A stretch of DNA of 64,000 nt, from positions 1 to 64,000 of the forward strand of contig NZ_LXLV01000062.1 in the NCBI RefSeq assembly GCF_001757995.1, in the 5' to 3' direction. Shown here piece after piece: positions 44,718 to 54,589 of the stretch (positions are counted from its first letter, which is position 1; the number at the start of each line of letters is the position of its first letter). Origin of the DNA: Bacillus mycoides (GTDB taxonomy: Bacteria > Bacillota > Bacilli > Bacillales > Bacillaceae_G). The translations under genes and the position numbers were made by a program. The notes beneath the pieces were generated by a model. It was not told where the DNA came from. It was given only the letters and a program-made list of their open reading frames with translations, and did not search any database.

Positions 44718-46532
44718 ATGTCTCGTTTTAACGACAATCAAAACAAATACACCAAGCCATGCTTTCCAACTAGTGCTGGACGAATCCCAACTAATCCAAC
44801 GATACCAATTACTAAAGCACAAATTAGAATATTCCGCGCAATCATTAACGATTTAATAAAAATAATCCCTAAACTTTTCGCCAATCCATCCCAAAAAAAC
44901 ATAGAAGATCTAATAGATACATTGCACCTACTAAGCAAATTCATTTGTTTACTAGACGCTACTTCCGCTCTGAAAGCACAAGGATTCGCCATTATCAAAA
45001 ACTTAATAACTATATTAAAAAATCCGACCTTCGTAGCAAGTGCTGTATTTATTGAACTTCAAAACCTAATTAATTATTTACTATACATTACCAAACTATT
45101 CCGAATTGACCCGTGTACACTCCAAGAACTCCTTAAACTAATAGCCGAATTACAAACTACCCTAGTTAATTCAGCTTCGTTCGGTCGAGGACCTACTGGA
45201 CCTCAAGGTAATACGGGCGCTACTGGTGCCACTGGTCCTAGAGGTAACACAGGCGCTACCGGTCCTAGAGGTAACACAGGCGCTACTGGTGCTACCGGTC
45301 CTAGAGGTAACACAGGCGCTACTGGTGCTACCGGTCCTAGAGGTAACACAGGCGCTACTGGTGCTACCGGTCCTAGAGGTAACACAGGCGCTACTGGCGC
45401 TACCGGTCCTAGAGGTAACACAGGTGCTACTGGTGCCACTGGTCCTAGAGGTAACACAGGTGCTACTGGTGCCACTGGTCCTAGAGGTAACACAGGTGCT
45501 ACTGGTGCCACTGGTCCTAGAGGTAACACAGGCGCTACTGGTGCTACTGGTGCTACTGGTGCTACCGGTCCTAGAGGTGTTCAAGGTAACACAGGTGCTA
45601 CTGGTGCCACTGGTCCTAGAGGTAACACAGGTGCTACTGGTGCCACTGGTCCTCAAGGTGCTCAAGGTAACACGGGTGCTACTGGTGCTACTGGTCCTAG
45701 AGGTAACACAGGCGCTACTGGTGCTACTGGTCCTCAAGGTGTTCAAGGTAACACAGGTGCTACTGGTGCCACTGGACCTCAAGGTGCTCAAGGTAACACA
45801 GGTGCTACTGGTGCCACTGGACCTCGAGGTAACACAGGTGCTACTGGTATAGGAGTCACCGGACCTACTGGACCTTCTGGTGGGCCTCCTGGACCTACTG
45901 GACCTCAAGGTGTTCAAGGTAACACGGGTGCTATCGGTGCCACTGGACCTCAAGGTGTTCAAGGTAACACAGGTGCTACCGGTGCCACTGGACCTCAAGG
46001 TGCTCAAGGTAACACAGGTGCCACTGGACCTCAAGGTGCTCAAGGACCAGCAGGTGCTACTGGCGCTACTGGACCTCAAGGTGTTCAAGGACCAACGGGT
46101 GCTACTGGTATAGGAGTTACCGGACCTACTGGACCTAGCTTCCCAGTAGCGACAATCGTTGTAACAAACAACATTCAACAAACTGTACTCCAATTTAACA
46201 ACTTCATTTTTCATACAGCATTTAACGCAAACAATATTATCTTCAACGGCACAGATACAGTTACTGTTATCAACGCTGGTATTTATGTAATTAGCGTATC
46301 CATCTCTACAACTGCACCAGGATGTGCTCCGCTCGGAGTAGGAATTTCAATAAATGGAGCAGTCGCAACTGACAACTTCTCTTCAAATCTAATAGGCGAC
46401 TCACTTTCATTTACTACAATTGAAACGTTAGCAGCTGGCACAAATATTTCTGTCAAATCTACCCTTAGCGAAATTACAATTCCCGAAACAGGCAACACTA
46501 ACATCCGACTTACTGTATTTAGAATCGCTTAA
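44718..46532 (+). CDS. BclA-type collagen-like exosporium glycoprotein
   Basis: 604 residues. The N-terminal 150 residues are helical and hydrophobic, probably anchoring it to the spore surface ([47 protein letters not shown]). Then come about 310 residues of Gly-X-Y triplets rich in GATGPRGNT, rich in Thr for O-glycosylation. The last 130 residues are the BclA C-terminal jelly-roll ([40 protein letters not shown]). This is a hair-like filament protein of the B. cereus group exosporium; by position it may be the bclC orthologue, which I cannot confirm. ATG follows AAAGGAGAG. Confidence 0.92.
   Translation: MSRFNDNQNKYTKPCFPTSAGRIPTNPTIPITKAQIRIFRAIINDLIKIIPKLFANPSQKNIEDLIDTLHLLSKFICLLDATSALKAQGFAIIKNLITILKNPTFVASAVFIELQNLINYLLYITKLFRIDPCTLQELLKLIAELQTTLVNSASFGRGPTGPQGNTGATGATGPRGNTGATGPRGNTGATGATGPRGNTGATGATGPRGNTGATGATGPRGNTGATGATGPRGNTGATGATGPRGNTGATGATGPRGNTGATGATGPRGNTGATGATGATGATGPRGVQGNTGATGATGPRGNTGATGATGPQGAQGNTGATGATGPRGNTGATGATGPQGVQGNTGATGATGPQGAQGNTGATGATGPRGNTGATGIGVTGPTGPSGGPPGPTGPQGVQGNTGAIGATGPQGVQGNTGATGATGPQGAQGNTGATGPQGAQGPAGATGATGPQGVQGPTGATGIGVTGPTGPSFPVATIVVTNNIQQTVLQFNNFIFHTAFNANNIIFNGTDTVTVINAGIYVISVSISTTAPGCAPLGVGISINGAVATDNFSSNLIGDSLSFTTIETLAAGTNISVKSTLSEITIPETGNTNIRLTVFRIA
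45193..46125 (+). repeat. Collagen triplet coding repeats
   Basis: Tandem near-identical blocks, mainly 36 bases long coding [12 protein letters not shown], degenerating in the second half to GPQG(V/A)[10 protein letters not shown]. Long near-perfect repeats at the DNA level favour slippage and length polymorphism between strains, as known for bclA. Confidence 0.95.
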
Positions 46533-46564
46533 ATTTCACTATTGATCGTTTATGACAAATAAAA

Positions 46565-46590
46565 AAAGAGCGAGAAACTCGCTCTTTCTT
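46565..46590. terminator. Terminator between collagen gene and hfq
   Basis: AAAGAGCGAG-aaa-CTCGCTCTTT with T-rich 3' side on the plus strand and A/T run on the other; serves the two convergent genes. Confidence 0.88.
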
Positions 46591-46612
46591 TGTTATGTAC
46601 AGTAATTCATTA

Positions 46613-46837
46613 CTACTCTAATTCAATTGAAACATTTTTTTGAGGCACAAATGTAGAAATTGCATGCTTATAAATAAGCTGTTGCTTACCTTCTGTTTCC
46701 AGTAGGACTGTAAAGTTATCAAATCCTTTAATTAATCCACGAAGCTGGAAACCATTTAATAAGTACAGCGTAACGAACGTATTCTCTTTACGGAGTTGAT
46801 TTAAAAACTGATCTTGAATATTGATTGATTGCTTCAT
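46613..46837 (-). CDS. hfq: RNA chaperone Hfq
   Basis: 74 residues. Sm1 region ([39 protein letters not shown]) and Sm2 signature [10 protein letters not shown] are complete. Forms hexamers that bind small RNAs and mRNAs. Downstream of miaA, the order conserved in many bacteria; ATG follows AGAGGAGG. Confidence 0.97.
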
Positions 46838-46858
46838 GTCGAATCCTCCTCTTTTTCT

Positions 46859-47812
46859 CTACTTACTATTATTCGACTTTAGTTGTAGCTTTCCTTCTAT
46901 GTATCGTAAAATTTCTGACGTTTTTTCACCATCAGTAACATCGAACCACGTGACATCCATCTTATTACGGAACCACGTTAATTGACGTTTGGCATAACGG
47001 CGTGAATTCGTCTTTAATTGTGATACCGCTTCTTCTAAAGAGACACGATTCTCAAAATAATCATATATCTCTTTATAACCAATCGCTTGAATAGATTGAC
47101 AATCTCGCACTCCTCTTTCATGTAGACCTTTTACTTCTTCTAATAATCCTTGTTCAATCATTAGGTTAACACGTAAGTTAATGCGATCGTATAGCATTTC
47201 TCGATCCATTGTCAAGCCAATTAACGAAATATCGTATAGCAACTCATTTTCTTGTTTTTCGAGCTGATTGCTCATTTTTTCACCTGTAGTATGAAAAATT
47301 TCTAACGCCCGAATAACACGCCTTACATTATTTGCATGAATACGCTCCGCACTTTCTGGATCTACTTCTTGCAACTTTTTATGTACATATTCCGCACCGC
47401 GTTCTAATGATAACTTTTCCATCTGTTCTCGGTATGTAGCGTCCCCAGCCTCATCTGTAAACTGGTAATCGAATAGAACAGATTGTATATAGAGACCGGT
47501 TCCACCAACAATAATTGGTAATTTCCCACGCTCTGTAATTTCTCGAATGCACTTACGGACACGTTCTTGAAATTCCGCCACAGAAAATGAATCTTCCGGA
47601 TTTTTTATATCAATCATATAATGCGGAATTCCGTCCATCTCATCTGTCTTCACCTTTGCAGTCCCGATATCCATCGTACGATAAATTTGCATGGAATCAC
47701 CACTAATAATCTCACCATTCAACGCTTTTGCAAGATCGATACTTAATTTCGTCTTTCCGACAGCAGTTGGCCCAATGATGACAGCAACTTTTTCACGTTG
47801 CACTTCTCCCAT
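46859..47812 (-). CDS. miaA: tRNA dimethylallyltransferase MiaA
   Basis: 317 residues. P-loop GPTAVGKT near the N-terminus, GEIISGDSMQIYRTMDIGTAK, PHYMIDI, IVGGTGLYIQSVL and RRYAKRQLTWFRN are all family signatures. Adds a dimethylallyl group to A37 of tRNAs reading UNN codons. I chose ATG 47812 (MGEVQREK), the start known for the group; ATG 47821 is possible. Confidence 0.95.
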   Translation of the reverse strand: MGEVQREKVAVIIGPTAVGKTKLSIDLAKALNGEIISGDSMQIYRTMDIGTAKVKTDEMDGIPHYMIDIKNPEDSFSVAEFQERVRKCIREITERGKLPIIVGGTGLYIQSVLFDYQFTDEAGDATYREQMEKLSLERGAEYVHKKLQEVDPESAERIHANNVRRVIRALEIFHTTGEKMSNQLEKQENELLYDISLIGLTMDREMLYDRINLRVNLMIEQGLLEEVKGLHERGVRDCQSIQAIGYKEIYDYFENRVSLEEAVSQLKTNSRRYAKRQLTWFRNKMDVTWFDVTDGEKTSEILRYIEGKLQLKSNNSK

Positions 47813-47988
47813 ATCATTCAACTCTCTTTATGTAATATACTCCATCTATTGATTATACCCAATCTTACCAATTTTAACGGCATGATTGCAAGTTCTTTGA
47901 ATCCAGTACATGAAATTATACATAAAAAAAGAGCATAGCTTGTCCAATTCTGCATATACATGATAAAAAATAGCTCGGAGAGGGTGCA

Positions 47989-48240
47989 ATGACTATGAAA
48001 CAAGCGACTATCGATTTTCCATTATTAATAAAAGACCTTATTTTAGCTACTGCTACAAAAGAACAAAATTGTTCACAAGAAGAATTATACTTCGCACTAA
48101 ATTGTTTACTACGTTCCTTTCATTCTACTCTTCAAGAAACAGCGTTACATCCAGAAAATAAAAATACAGAGTATATGCAAACTCAATTTTGCACCGCATA
48201 TAAAATTATTACAGGTAAAACAATTTACCCTTTTCAATAA
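47989..48240 (+). CDS. Small conserved-looking protein, unknown
   Basis: 83 residues, with a strong GGAGAGGG site before the start. Helical, no signal peptide or membrane segment: FPLLIKDLILATATKEQNCSQEELYFALNCLLRSFHSTLQETALHP. Three Cys are scattered without a metal-site spacing. I do not recognise a family. It stands alone between miaA (divergent) and its own terminator. Confidence 0.75.
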   Translation: MTMKQATIDFPLLIKDLILATATKEQNCSQEELYFALNCLLRSFHSTLQETALHPENKNTEYMQTQFCTAYKIITGKTIYPFQ

Positions 48241-48250
48241 TTCTTATATA

Positions 48251-48290
48251 AAAAAACGGCTGCTTAGACATTTTCAAGCAGCCGTTTTTT
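48251..48290. terminator. Bidirectional terminator
   Basis: A perfect 15-bp stem AAAAAACGGCTGCTT and complement with a 10-base loop, between two convergent genes. Confidence 0.9.
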
Positions 48291-48301
48291 ATTTTAATAC
48301 A

Positions 48302-49270
48302 TTATTTTATAACTTTCACTTTAACGGATTTACGACCCCAACTATCAGCAGTGCTATCTGAACCAACTAAAACATCAATACGATTTCCTTTAATCGCGCC
48401 ACCAGTATCTCCAGCAATTGCTTCTCCATATCCTTCCACCCACACTTTTGATCCAAGAGGAATTACTTTCGGATCAACAGCAATAACTTTCATATTTGGA
48501 TTCGCTGTTAAATCATGCCCCATCGCAGTTAACACACGACCACCATATGTGCCATTTTCATTCGGATTAGCTGTGTAAGCTGTCGCTTCTACTGTTATTT
48601 CACGACCACCAGCAGGTGCACTTGTTTCAGTAGATTTCGTCACTGGTTTAGCTGCCGGCTTCGCTTGCGCTACTGGTTTACTTGATGCTCCACTTTTAAC
48701 AGATTCTTTTCCGTTAACTTCCGTATCATTTTTGGCCGGAGTTTTCTCCTTAACTGATGTATCATTTTTAACCGCCGTTTTCACCTTAGTTGGTGCTTCA
48801 TCTTGAACTGGAACTTCTTTTCTTTCAACAACAGGTGCTGTACCTGTTAAAAATGGTACGTGAACATACGCCGCTTTCCCACCATATTCGAATTGTAACC
48901 ATTCGTTTTGTACTTGATTTGTCGTTTCAATCAAGTCATCTTTTTTAAGCGTGCCAAGAACTTCTGAATCAGTATTCGCTCCAGCACGAACGTTTAATAC
49001 GTTTGCTGTTACATAATAAGTGCCTTTCGTAAACTCAGCACTTACAAACGCCTCTTTGCCATCTAATTTAATTTTGGACCATCCGTTTTCTGTATTTATA
49101 ACATCTAATTTATTTCCACTTAACATTTTACCTACAAGCTTTGATTCTACAGTTGGGTTTTCTCTAACGTTTAATACATCTGTTGTTACAATCGTTTCCG
49201 CTTTAGCAGAACCTGCAAAAATCCCAAGACCAAAAACTGCTGCTGTTGCTATACCTAATAATTTTTTCAT
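48302..49270 (-). CDS. Secreted cell-wall protein with SH3b repeats and 3D domain (YocH-like)
   Basis: 322 residues. Signal peptide MKKLLGIATAAVFGLGIFAGSAKA with AKA cleavage. Two bacterial SH3 domains (VTTDVLNVRENPTVESKLVGKML, VTANVLNVRAGANTDSEVLGTL) bind wall; a Lys/Pro/Thr-rich linker follows; the C-terminal 3D domain has TAYTANPNENGTYGG, IAVDPKVIPLGSKVWVEGYG and the catalytic GDTGGAIKGNRIDV. Likely a lytic transglycosylase-like enzyme (3D domain, MltA-related). The ATG at 49270 follows GGAGG; the longer frame to 49387 has no signal. Confidence 0.92.
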   Translation of the reverse strand: MKKLLGIATAAVFGLGIFAGSAKAETIVTTDVLNVRENPTVESKLVGKMLSGNKLDVINTENGWSKIKLDGKEAFVSAEFTKGTYYVTANVLNVRAGANTDSEVLGTLKKDDLIETTNQVQNEWLQFEYGGKAAYVHVPFLTGTAPVVERKEVPVQDEAPTKVKTAVKNDTSVKEKTPAKNDTEVNGKESVKSGASSKPVAQAKPAAKPVTKSTETSAPAGGREITVEATAYTANPNENGTYGGRVLTAMGHDLTANPNMKVIAVDPKVIPLGSKVWVEGYGEAIAGDTGGAIKGNRIDVLVGSDSTADSWGRKSVKVKVIK

Positions 49271-49490
49271 GAATAGCCTCCATTTGCTTTGTTTTCGTGT
49301 TCTCATTATAACAACAGTTTTTTGTAGAATTTCGAAAATCACACAATTACAAAGCATTCGTAATAAACGATTAATGATTTGTAACATAAATTTCCATATT
49401 AAAGAATTGCATTTCTACCAAAATTAGCAATAGTTTTCATATATTTCTCACAAATTAGTATAAGAATTTTTTTCCAGAAAAAATTACAGT

Positions 49491-49507
49491 ATTACTTTTT
49501 TGTTACA
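49491..49507 (-). promoter_or_regulatory. Possible WalR box upstream of SH3/3D gene
   Basis: On the minus strand TGTAAC-AAAAA-AGTAAT, one base away from the WalR consensus TGTWAH-N5-TGTWAH, about 220 bases before the start. yocH-type wall genes are WalR targets in B. subtilis. A -10-like TATACT lies nearer the gene. Weak evidence. Confidence 0.3.
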
Positions 49508-49576
49508 AAAAAATCACTTTTCATTACATCTTTTACCAAAATCCATCATAATCCAATTATTAAATTACTTTTTGTA

Positions 49577-49613
49577 ATGAAAAAGGAACAACTCCTATTA
49601 GCTGTCCCTTTTT
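49577..49613 (-). terminator. Terminator of fruRKA
   Basis: AAAAAGGGACA / TGTTCCTTTTT stem with one mismatch and T run on the minus strand, six bases after the fruA stop. The 348-base gap 49271-49618 otherwise holds only the upstream region of the wall-protein gene. Confidence 0.8.
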
Positions 49614-49618
49614 ATCTT

Positions 49619-51475
49619 TTATTTAACTTTCTTCTTCCAAACACCTATCATAATAGCTGAAACAATCGTCCCAATTAATATAGAGAAAATGTATAGCAAC
49701 GGTTTATTCACTAATGCGATAACAAACAATCCACCATGCGGTGCCGGCAATGTAATTTGGAATAACATAGATAAGGCACCCGCGATACTTGAACCAACAA
49801 CACAACTTACTATTACTCGAACTGGATCGGCAGCCGCAAACGGAATCGCACCTTCTGTAATAAACGACGCTCCCATAATATAATTTGTTAAACCAGATTT
49901 ACGTTCCGCTTCTGTAAATTTTGTTTTAAAGAATGTGGTTGCGAATGCAATCGCAAGTGGCGGTACCATACCACCAGCCATAACAGCAGAATGCACTCCA
50001 AAATTCTGTGCTTCTATTGCAGCAATACCAAATGTAAATGCCGCTTTATTAATTGGACCACCCATATCAATTGCCATCATACCACCTAAAATAAGACCTA
50101 ATAATATAGCATTCGTACCGTTCAAACCATTTAACCATCCTGTTAACATTTCATTTAATGCTACTACAGGCGGGTTTACTACTTTTTGCATTACAACTCC
50201 TGTAATCAATAACCCAAAGACGGGATATAACAAAACAGGTTTAATTCCTTCTAACTGTACTGGTAATCCTGAAAATAATCTTTTCAATCCTAAAACAACA
50301 TATCCAGCTAAGAAACCAGCAATTAATCCACCTAAAAATCCAGCATTCGCATGTGCTGCTAAAAATCCACCGACAACACCAGGCATAAAACCAGGACGAT
50401 CAGCAATAGAACTCGCAATAAATCCAGCTAAAATTGGCACAAGGAATAAAAACGCACCTGTTTTTCCTCCCCCAATAGACATGAATAATTCAGCTAAAGG
50501 TCCTTCCGCCTTTATACCACCAAACAAAAACGCTAGCGCTATTAAAATCCCGCCACCAACAACGAACGGAAGCATATTACTTACACCGCTCATTAAATGC
50601 TTATAAATTCCCAGCCTCTTTTCTTTCTCTACATTTTCTTCCTTCCCATCCTCATTTACACCCTTAAAGATTGGTGCATCTTGTTTTACAGCTCTATTGA
50701 GAAGGATTTCAGTTTTTCTAATCCCATCAGCGACTGGCACTTGAATGACATGTTTTCCAGCAAAACGGTTCATTTCTACTTGTTTATCTGCCGCAACAAT
50801 AATCGCTGTTGCGCGTTCAATATCCTCTTTCGTTAAATCGTTTTTAACACCTGTTGATCCATTCGTTTCAACTTTAATCGCTATTCCTAACTCTGCTGCT
50901 TTTGCTTTTAAACTATCCGCAGCCATATATGTGTGAGCGATACCAGTTGGACAAGCTGTAACAGCTAATACGTATGGTTCATTCCCTTCTGGCTTTGCTA
51001 CTTCAACTTCTTCTTCTTTTTCACTCTCTTTTTCATCAAATAAACGAAGAAGTTCCTCTTCATCCTTTGCTTCTAATAATTGTTTACGAAAACCATCATC
51101 CATTAATAATGTAGATAGACGAGACAACGTTTCTAAATGAGTATTATTCGCCCCTTCACTTGCAGCAATCATAAAGAATAAATGTGCGGGCTGTCCATCA
51201 AGTGATTCATAGTTGATACCGCTTACACTTCTACCAAAACAAATCGATGGTTGTTTAACGGCATTCGTCTTCGCATGAGGTATAGCAATACCTTCACCAA
51301 TTCCTGTTGTACTTTGTGACTCTCGCTTTACAATAGCTTCTTTAAATTCAGCTTTATTATTTAAACGATTTGCTGCGTTTAATTTCTCAACTAATTCATC
51401 TATGACAGCTTCTTTATTTGAAGCTGTCAAATTCATAATGACTGTATCCCTTTTTAATAGTTCTGTAATTTTCAT
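49619..51475 (-). CDS. fruA: PTS fructose transporter IIABC
   Basis: 618 residues. IIA domain at 1-150 with the phospho-His in GIAIPHAKT; IIB at about 168-265 with the phospho-Cys in AVTACPTGIAHTYMAA; IIC at 290-618 with many membrane segments and GGMMAIDMGGPINKAAFTFG. Imports fructose as fructose-1-phosphate. Last gene of the operon, 13 bases after fruK. Confidence 0.95.
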   Translation of the reverse strand: MKITELLKRDTVIMNLTASNKEAVIDELVEKLNAANRLNNKAEFKEAIVKRESQSTTGIGEGIAIPHAKTNAVKQPSICFGRSVSGINYESLDGQPAHLFFMIAASEGANNTHLETLSRLSTLLMDDGFRKQLLEAKDEEELLRLFDEKESEKEEEVEVAKPEGNEPYVLAVTACPTGIAHTYMAADSLKAKAAELGIAIKVETNGSTGVKNDLTKEDIERATAIIVAADKQVEMNRFAGKHVIQVPVADGIRKTEILLNRAVKQDAPIFKGVNEDGKEENVEKEKRLGIYKHLMSGVSNMLPFVVGGGILIALAFLFGGIKAEGPLAELFMSIGGGKTGAFLFLVPILAGFIASSIADRPGFMPGVVGGFLAAHANAGFLGGLIAGFLAGYVVLGLKRLFSGLPVQLEGIKPVLLYPVFGLLITGVVMQKVVNPPVVALNEMLTGWLNGLNGTNAILLGLILGGMMAIDMGGPINKAAFTFGIAAIEAQNFGVHSAVMAGGMVPPLAIAFATTFFKTKFTEAERKSGLTNYIMGASFITEGAIPFAAADPVRVIVSCVVGSSIAGALSMLFQITLPAPHGGLFVIALVNKPLLYIFSILIGTIVSAIMIGVWKKKVK

Positions 51476-51488
51476 ATGTTACTTCCCC

Positions 51489-52400
51489 CTATCGCTTAGC
51501 TACAATTACTTGCGACAATAATTCTTCTACTTTTCCCTTTTCACATAAATCCGCTGAAAATGCTGTTGCACTCCCTGTTGCAACACCATATTGAAATGCT
51601 TTTTCAATATCTTTTGTCTGTTCATATTTACCTACAAACCCAGCAACGAGGGAATCTCCTGCCCCAACCGAATTAATAACGACACCTTTCGGAACAGTTG
51701 CTTCATATATACCTTCTGCTGTAAATAATAAAGCTCCATCTCCTGCCATTGAAACGATGACATGTCCTACACCTTGTTCAATTAACTTTCTTCCATACGG
51801 TAAAATGTCTTCTACTGTTGAAAGCTCTACTCCGAATAATTCACCAAGTTCATGATGATTTGGCTTTATTAAAAATGGATTGTTTTTAATTACATGTTTT
51901 AACGCACTTCCACTTGCATCTACTACTACACGAATACCTTTTTCGGCTCCAAACGCTGCGATTGATTCATAAAAGGTAGTTGGAATAGAAGAAGGTACAC
52001 TTCCAGCTAGTACAACACTATCTCCAGGTTGCATACTTTCGATTTTTTTCATCAATTGTTCAAATTGCTCATTTGTCACAATAGGACCTTGTCCATTTAA
52101 CTCTGTTTCTTCTTGCCCTTTTATTTTCACATTAATTCGAGAATCTCCATCTACTTGGACGAAGTTTGTTGTTACACCTTCATCATGCAATACATCTTTA
52201 ATAAATTGACCAGTAAATCCACCCGTAAATCCAAGCGCTACATTTTCAACACCTAAACGATGAAGAACACGAGAAACATTAATCCCTTTTCCTCCTGGAA
52301 ACTTCATATCTTTCTCTGCTCGGTTTACTGTTCCTAAATCGAAAGAATTAACTTGTACTACATAATCAATAGATGGGTTTAAAGTAACTGTATAGATCAT
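51489..52400 (-). CDS. fruK: 1-phosphofructokinase
   Basis: 303 residues, PfkB family: FPGGKGINVSRVLHRLG at the N-terminus and the catalytic GAGDSLVAGFVGKY near residue 250. Converts fructose-1-phosphate to fructose-1,6-bisphosphate. Start overlaps the fruR stop (ATGA). Confidence 0.95.
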   Translation of the reverse strand: MIYTVTLNPSIDYVVQVNSFDLGTVNRAEKDMKFPGGKGINVSRVLHRLGVENVALGFTGGFTGQFIKDVLHDEGVTTNFVQVDGDSRINVKIKGQEETELNGQGPIVTNEQFEQLMKKIESMQPGDSVVLAGSVPSSIPTTFYESIAAFGAEKGIRVVVDASGSALKHVIKNNPFLIKPNHHELGELFGVELSTVEDILPYGRKLIEQGVGHVIVSMAGDGALLFTAEGIYEATVPKGVVINSVGAGDSLVAGFVGKYEQTKDIEKAFQYGVATGSATAFSADLCEKGKVEELLSQVIVAKR

Positions 52401-53149
52401 TGTTTATCAGCCTCAATTACATTGGTTTGTCTTTTATATTTTTCTAAATCAATTTCTAAATGATTTGTAATAATGCTTGCATCTTCAACATTTGCAATTT
52501 TCGCAAACGCAACTTCTGAAAATTTACTTTCATCAATTAAGAAATACCCTTCGTTCGCTAATGTTAATGCCATTTGTTTCAAGAGTGCTTCTTCTGGATC
52601 TGGCGTTGTATACCCTAACTGTTCATGTACACCATTAGCTCCTAAAAAACATTTATCAAATCGATACTTCTGCATACTTTCCTGTGCCATAGCACCAATT
52701 AAAGCTTTCGTCCTACTCTTCATCATCCCACCTAGTAAATACGCACGAATATTATTTTCAACTAAAGCTTCAATGTGCATAAGTCCATTCGTTACGACAG
52801 TAACATCTTTATTTATTAAAAATGGAATCATTTCAAATGTTGTACTTCCTGCATCTAAATAAACGCAATCCCCTTGTTCAACAATACTAGCCGCATACTT
52901 GGCAATTTGTTGTTTTATTTGAATGTTTTTGGATGATTTTTCAATCATCGTTGGCTCCTGTCCTTTTCCTGTTAAAACAGAAGCACCACCATGAACTCTT
53001 TTTAATAACCTTTGTTTTTCCAATTGTGCTAAATCACGACGAATTGTCGATTCAGAGCTTTCTGTTCTTTCCACTAATTGCTGTAATTTAACCACTTTTT
53101 GTTCTTTCACAAGTTGTAGTATCATTTGATGACGTTCAGGAGTTAACAT
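52397..53149 (-). CDS. fruR: DeoR-family repressor FruR
   Basis: 250 residues. N-terminal DeoR helix-turn-helix (MLTPERHQMILQLVKEQKVVKLQQLVERTESSESTIRRDLAQLE, RVHGGA), C-terminal sugar-phosphate sensor domain (VYLDAGSTTFEMIPFL, VVTNGLMHIEAL, FLGANGV). Senses fructose-1-phosphate by analogy. The frame is open to 53242 but ATG 53149 has GAGGTGA and lies after the promoter. Confidence 0.93.
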   Translation of the reverse strand: MLTPERHQMILQLVKEQKVVKLQQLVERTESSESTIRRDLAQLEKQRLLKRVHGGASVLTGKGQEPTMIEKSSKNIQIKQQIAKYAASIVEQGDCVYLDAGSTTFEMIPFLINKDVTVVTNGLMHIEALVENNIRAYLLGGMMKSRTKALIGAMAQESMQKYRFDKCFLGANGVHEQLGYTTPDPEEALLKQMALTLANEGYFLIDESKFSEVAFAKIANVEDASIITNHLEIDLEKYKRQTNVIEADKQ

Positions 53150-53173
53150 CTTATTCACCTCTTCTTTGATTAC

Positions 53174-53202
53174 AGTATAATGAAAACGATCACAAAAATC
53201 AA
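53174..53202 (-). promoter_or_regulatory. fruRKA promoter and likely FruR sites
   Basis: On the minus strand -35 TTGATT (53197-53202), 17-base spacer, -10 TATACT (53174-53179). Just upstream (53197-53240) the strand repeats GTTTGTGATT, GTGGTTGTTTATGGTTG and TTTGTGATC, likely DeoR-type operator repeats. Confidence 0.7.
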
Positions 53203-53260
53203 CCATAAACAACCACATATAATCACAAACATCCAAATTCAATTATAAATAACCAAAAAG

Positions 53261-53292
53261 AAACCTATTTGACATTATAATCAAATAGGTTT
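53261..53292 (-). terminator. Terminator of alcohol dehydrogenase gene
   Basis: AAACCTATTTGA / TCAAATAGGTTT perfect 12-bp stem followed by CTTTTT on the minus strand. Confidence 0.85.
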
Positions 53293-53307
53293 CTACTCTC
53301 AATTCAC

Positions 53308-54471
53308 TTATAAAGAAGCTTTATAAATTTCAAGAACATCATCTTTATTTAATTTTTTAAAGTTACCAAATTCACCATAAGCCATCGCTTTATCCGCCAT
53401 TAAATCAATTTCATTTTCTCCAATAGCATAATCCGCTAATGTTACCGGCGCTTCAATTGAAGTCCAAAATTGACGTAACGCCTCAATTCCTTCTAACGCT
53501 ACTTCTCGATCAGTCTTTCCATCTGTTTCTACATTAAATACGCGAATAGCGAACTGTTTAAAACGACTTACATTTTCGTCTACAACATGCTTCATCCAGT
53601 TCGGGAATAGAATTGCTAAACCGCCTCCATGCGGTATATCATGAACAGCTGAAACTGCATGTTCAATATTATGAGTTGCCCAGTCTCCTTTTACTCCCAT
53701 CGCTAAAATGCCGTTTAACGCCATAGTACCGCAATATAAAATGGTTTCTCTATGCTCATAATTTTCTAGATCACTTAAAAGCTTAGGAGCTGTCTCAATT
53801 ACTGTTTTTAAAACAGATTCACAATAACGATCTTGTAATTCTGTATTTATTCCATGATGGAAATATTGCTCTAATACATGTGACATAATATCTACCATAC
53901 CGTAAATTGTTTGATCTTTCGGTACAGACGCAGTATGAACTGGATCTAAAATCGAAAACTGCGGGAAAGTAACCGGGCTACCCCAGCCATATTTTTCATT
54001 CGTTTCCCAGTTTGTAATTACAGAACCAGCATTCATTTCAGATCCTGTTGCCGCAAGAGTAAGCACAGTACCAAATGGTAATGCCTCACTAGCAAATGCT
54101 TTTTTCGTTACAATATCCCACACATCTCCATCGTACTTACTACCAGCAGCAATCGCTTTCGTACAGTCAATTACACTTCCTCCACCAACTGCTAAAATAA
54201 AGTCGATTCCATTATCTTTACAAATTTGAACCCCTTTCTTTACAGTTGATACACGAGGATTCGGTTCAACACCTGTCAACTCAAACACTTCCGCATTTAT
54301 ATCCTTTAAAATAGAAATTACATTATCATAAATACCGTTTCTTTTAATACTTCCTCCTCCATATACGAGAAGAACCTTTTTACCGAACTGTGGAATTTCA
54401 GTTTTTAACTGCTCTAATTGTCCTTTACCAAAAATAAGTTTTGTTGGATTACGAAATACAAAATTTTGCAT
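53308..54471 (-). CDS. Iron-containing alcohol dehydrogenase (YugJ/BDH-like)
   Basis: 387 residues, group III ADH. NAD-binding [13 protein letters not shown] and [17 protein letters not shown]; metal ligands lie in [12 protein letters not shown] and [24 protein letters not shown]. These are butanol or broad aldehyde/alcohol dehydrogenases, NAD(P)H-dependent. Monocistronic. Confidence 0.92.
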   Translation of the reverse strand: MQNFVFRNPTKLIFGKGQLEQLKTEIPQFGKKVLLVYGGGSIKRNGIYDNVISILKDINAEVFELTGVEPNPRVSTVKKGVQICKDNGIDFILAVGGGSVIDCTKAIAAGSKYDGDVWDIVTKKAFASEALPFGTVLTLAATGSEMNAGSVITNWETNEKYGWGSPVTFPQFSILDPVHTASVPKDQTIYGMVDIMSHVLEQYFHHGINTELQDRYCESVLKTVIETAPKLLSDLENYEHRETILYCGTMALNGILAMGVKGDWATHNIEHAVSAVHDIPHGGGLAILFPNWMKHVVDENVSRFKQFAIRVFNVETDGKTDREVALEGIEALRQFWTSIEAPVTLADYAIGENEIDLMADKAMAYGEFGNFKKLNKDDVLEIYKASL

Positions 54472-54556
54472 ATACCTTTACCATCCCTTCCATATAAAAA
54501 GCAACTATACTTTTGTATACCACACTTTTTTAATTTCACAAACAAATTTGCTTAAC

Positions 54557-54589
54557 AAAAAAATCCCAGCCTTTAGGCTGAGATTTTTT
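54557..54589 (-). terminator. Terminator of DUF420 gene
   Basis: AAATCTCAGCC / GGCTGGGATTT stem (one G-T pair) with T run on the minus strand, next to the stop codon. Confidence 0.82.

Noticed and set aside
45193-46125. CRISPR-like array
   Set aside because: Repeats are contiguous, in frame and code Gly-X-Y triplets; there are no spacers and no cas genes.
45171-46214. Long minus-strand and alternative-frame ORFs across the collagen gene
   Set aside because: They arise from the GC-richer triplet repeats read in the wrong frame; they are low-complexity, lack ribosome binding sites, and the plus-strand collagen gene has real N- and C-terminal domains.
49935-50606. 223-codon ORF opposite fruA
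   Set aside because: A shadow frame of the strongly coding fruA gene, without start signals.
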